From assembly GCA_039936115.1 (NCBI GenBank), contig JBDTIZ010000242.1:1-27155 (forward strand): a stretch of DNA of 27,155 nucleotides, given 5' to 3'. Positions within the stretch are counted from its first letter, which is position 1. Each line of letters begins with the position of its first letter. The position numbers and the translations under genes were made by a program. Shown here piece by piece: positions 25,622-27,155 of the stretch. Below the pieces are notes generated by a model. That model saw only the letters and a program-made list of their open reading frames with translations, did not search any database and was not told where the DNA came from. This stretch comes from DATIJJ01 sp039936115. GTDB lineage: Bacteria > Pseudomonadota > Gammaproteobacteria > DSM-16500.

Positions 25622-26598
25622 ATACACGAATTTCACTCAGAATGTTTCAACAACATTTGCCACGGCAATTAAATAATAATCGCAGATTTATTTCTAATGT
25701 AAATTCCCAACCACCGATATTGTTATTAGCAGAAGATCATTCACGTCCGGCTGCATACCATGTGTTAAGTCGCAGTTTACCTACATTAAAGAACAGAAAT
25801 TATAATACGTTTATGTGTGAAGAAATCCAAGGAGCTGGCGGCACGTTAGATGCGGTATTAGAAAAATCAAAAATCCAAGCTAAAAGAATGCAAGACCTTT
25901 ATGAGGCAGCCCCTGAGATCATGGTACCCATGAGTGAGCGATATACGCTTACAGGAGAGGAGTTTCTGGTTGCCTGTCTAGAAGAACTTAGAAAGAATCC
26001 TTACATTAATCCAGATAAAATACTTTCGCTACCTGCTAAATTATTGCGACATGATCCCGGCAGGCTGCGTTTTTACGAAATACTAAAAGGTCTGGATTTT
26101 GCATTTAAAAATCTGGATGAAAACTATTCCGGTAGTTTCCCCAACACTTCTAGCGAATACCGTCAATATTTAGATACAAGAGATGAACAATATATCCATG
26201 AAATAGTTAATGCCTATCACCAAAAACAAGGAGTGATTGCTGTCTTGGGCGCAATGCATTTAGTACCTGTGCCTGAAGCATGTCCTAGCAGCAGTGCTTT
26301 CTATAATTTTAATCGTGAAAAACGCAAAGTGATTTGCGAAAAACTTGATGAACAAGGCGTACCTTATATCGGATTATTTCCATTTGACAGTAACCATACA
26401 CCAAGCTCCTTTCTGACAAAAATGTGGCGAAAACAAACCTTAATCGCACACCAGACGCCAGACCCTTCTACCGTTTACTCAATCGATATCGCCGGCGAAC
26501 AAGGCGTAAAAAACTTCCTGCAAACAATTGAGATTTTAACGGCTGCTCGCACTTTAGATATGCAAAATGATTCTATAAAAAATAGGCGGATGAGATAG
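25618..26598 (+). CDS. TraB/ChaN-like superfamily protein
   Basis: In the 326-residue protein, residues 33-50 (PILLLAEDHSRPAAYHVL) resemble the first motif of the ChaN/EreA/TraB-TIKI superfamily (LGE-x-H with a later His): Glu39, His41, His48. RDEQYIHEIV (188-197) and VIAVLGAMHL (206-215) match the family's conserved Arg-containing helix and the final G-A-x-H-L motif (His214). Members include haem-binding ChaN, erythromycin esterase and metal-dependent TIKI proteases, so the precise activity is open. The N-terminus has five Arg and no acidic residue before Glu39 and contains NRRFIS (21-26), like a mitochondrial processing site. The start overlaps the upstream stop codon. The family assignment rests on spaced motifs and is moderate. 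Confidence 0.7.
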   Translation: MNTRISLRMFQQHLPRQLNNNRRFISNVNSQPPILLLAEDHSRPAAYHVLSRSLPTLKNRNYNTFMCEEIQGAGGTLDAVLEKSKIQAKRMQDLYEAAPEIMVPMSERYTLTGEEFLVACLEELRKNPYINPDKILSLPAKLLRHDPGRLRFYEILKGLDFAFKNLDENYSGSFPNTSSEYRQYLDTRDEQYIHEIVNAYHQKQGVIAVLGAMHLVPVPEACPSSSAFYNFNREKRKVICEKLDEQGVPYIGLFPFDSNHTPSSFLTKMWRKQTLIAHQTPDPSTVYSIDIAGEQGVKNFLQTIEILTAARTLDMQNDSIKNRRMR

Positions 26599-26635
26599 AC
26601 ATAACACGGAAGCTGTGTTTCGCAACCACTTTTCT

Positions 26636-26943
26636 TCAGACAGGACAGATACCCTGCTTATCTGGAGAATAGTGGTACCAAGAACCAAGATAATAATTGC
26701 TAGCAACTGGAAGAATGTAAATTTTTCTACACTGGTATTTTCCATTCCATGAAATTTTCCTCCAGCGTCCTTTTAACCACCCACCACCGGCTTTAGCCAT
26801 ATTAATTTCTTCTTGAACAACTAAAGATCCCGTTGAGTCTTTATAGTTAAATTGACTTTTTCCAATGAGTTCGGGATGCAGAGGTGAAACAAAAAACAAA
26901 ATGACAAGATAGATAGCAGTCCAAATAGTTTAATTGATCTCAT
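26636..26943 (-). pseudogene. Frameshifted Cache-domain protein remnant
   Basis: An ATG at 26943 with a GAGG ribosome site opens a signal-peptide-like frame (MRSIKLFGLLSILSFC). The frame then runs into unrelated sequence, while the next frame encodes FFVSPLHPELIGK, AKAGGGWLKGRW and SNYYLGSWYHY. These match the second half of a single-Cache (sCache_2) sensor domain (HPELIGK, GGGW, YxGSxxY). Adding one T in the T6 run at about 26887-26894 would join the two frames into a protein of about 101 residues. Even so the first half of the Cache domain is missing. Most likely a decayed periplasmic ligand-binding protein. A sequencing slip in the homopolymer is an alternative for the frameshift but not for the missing part. 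Confidence 0.6.
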
Positions 26944-27100
26944 GATACCTCAATTTTTATCAGTGACGAAAACGATGCACTTGTGCCCGAACCGATGCAA
27001 GAAGATAATTCACTCATGAAGCGATGACAGTATTTTGTCTCAGGTATCACGCTGCCGGCTTACCCCGTGCTTACCGCTTTTTAGAGATAACAAACAGAAT

Positions 27101-27136
27101 GCTTTTGTTGGGGCGAACCTACGTGTTCGCCCTTGC
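27101..27136. repeat. GGCGAAC palindrome, copy 3
   Basis: GCTTTTGTTGGGGCGAAC (27101-27118) and GTTCGCCC-TTGC (27125-27136) flank a 6-nt loop. It is an imperfect relative of the 24743 element, which shares the GCTTTTGT arm end. Nothing else is evident between 26944 and the window end. Confidence 0.65.
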
Positions 27137-27155
27137 TAAACTTCGAATTAGCGCC

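Noticed and set aside
22655..27136. Palindromic repeats as a CRISPR array
   Set aside because: Copies are kilobases apart, not regularly spaced, and no cas gene is present.

Overview
The window looks like accessory DNA from a host-associated gammaproteobacterium, most plausibly of the order Legionellales (Legionella, Coxiella, Berkiella and relatives). That assignment is inference. It rests on AT-rich sequence, many long proteins without recognisable housekeeping domains, ankyrin repeats, a patatin phospholipase, a eukaryotic-type sulfotransferase and a perfect PmrA-type box. No secretion apparatus, rRNA, tRNA, CRISPR array or transposase is visible.

Layout. Positions 1-9315 hold five effector-like proteins of unknown family plus a decayed ankyrin gene. 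These are a helical protein ending in a CaaX-type prenylation box (125-1729), an Ala/Lys-repeat protein (1815-2567, minus), a coiled-coil protein (2846-4090), a bZIP-like protein with a nuclear localisation signal (5177-6145, minus), a second coiled-coil protein (6415-7983) and a multi-pass membrane protein (8200-9315). The ankyrin pseudogene lies at 4338-5099 (minus). Next come a patatin phospholipase (9335-10528, minus) and an SV40-like-NLS protein (10622-12388, minus). Divergent to these is a 2805-residue protein (12606-21023) with ankyrin repeats around a complete SecA-like ATPase fold and a degenerate second helicase half near its C-terminus. The 217-bp gap between the NLS protein and the giant gene holds the PmrA-type box.

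From 21065 onward are a small secreted protein, a cytosolic-type sulfotransferase, a decayed beta-carbonic anhydrase, a secreted bicovalent-FAD oxidoreductase of the berberine-bridge family, a translationally coupled gene pair whose products both begin with mitochondrial-presequence-like N-termini, and a frameshifted Cache-domain remnant. Dispersed palindromes punctuate the intergenic gaps. A 36-bp palindromic element at positions 1-36 recurs inverted at 24697-24732 with one mismatch.

How it may work together (inference). Several products carry signals that only make sense inside a eukaryotic cell: a CaaX box, NLSs, a bZIP basic region and mitochondrial-type presequences. This fits an island of translocated effectors addressed to host membranes, nucleus and mitochondria, with at least one under PmrA-like control. 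The bZIP-like protein is the most striking candidate for something new.
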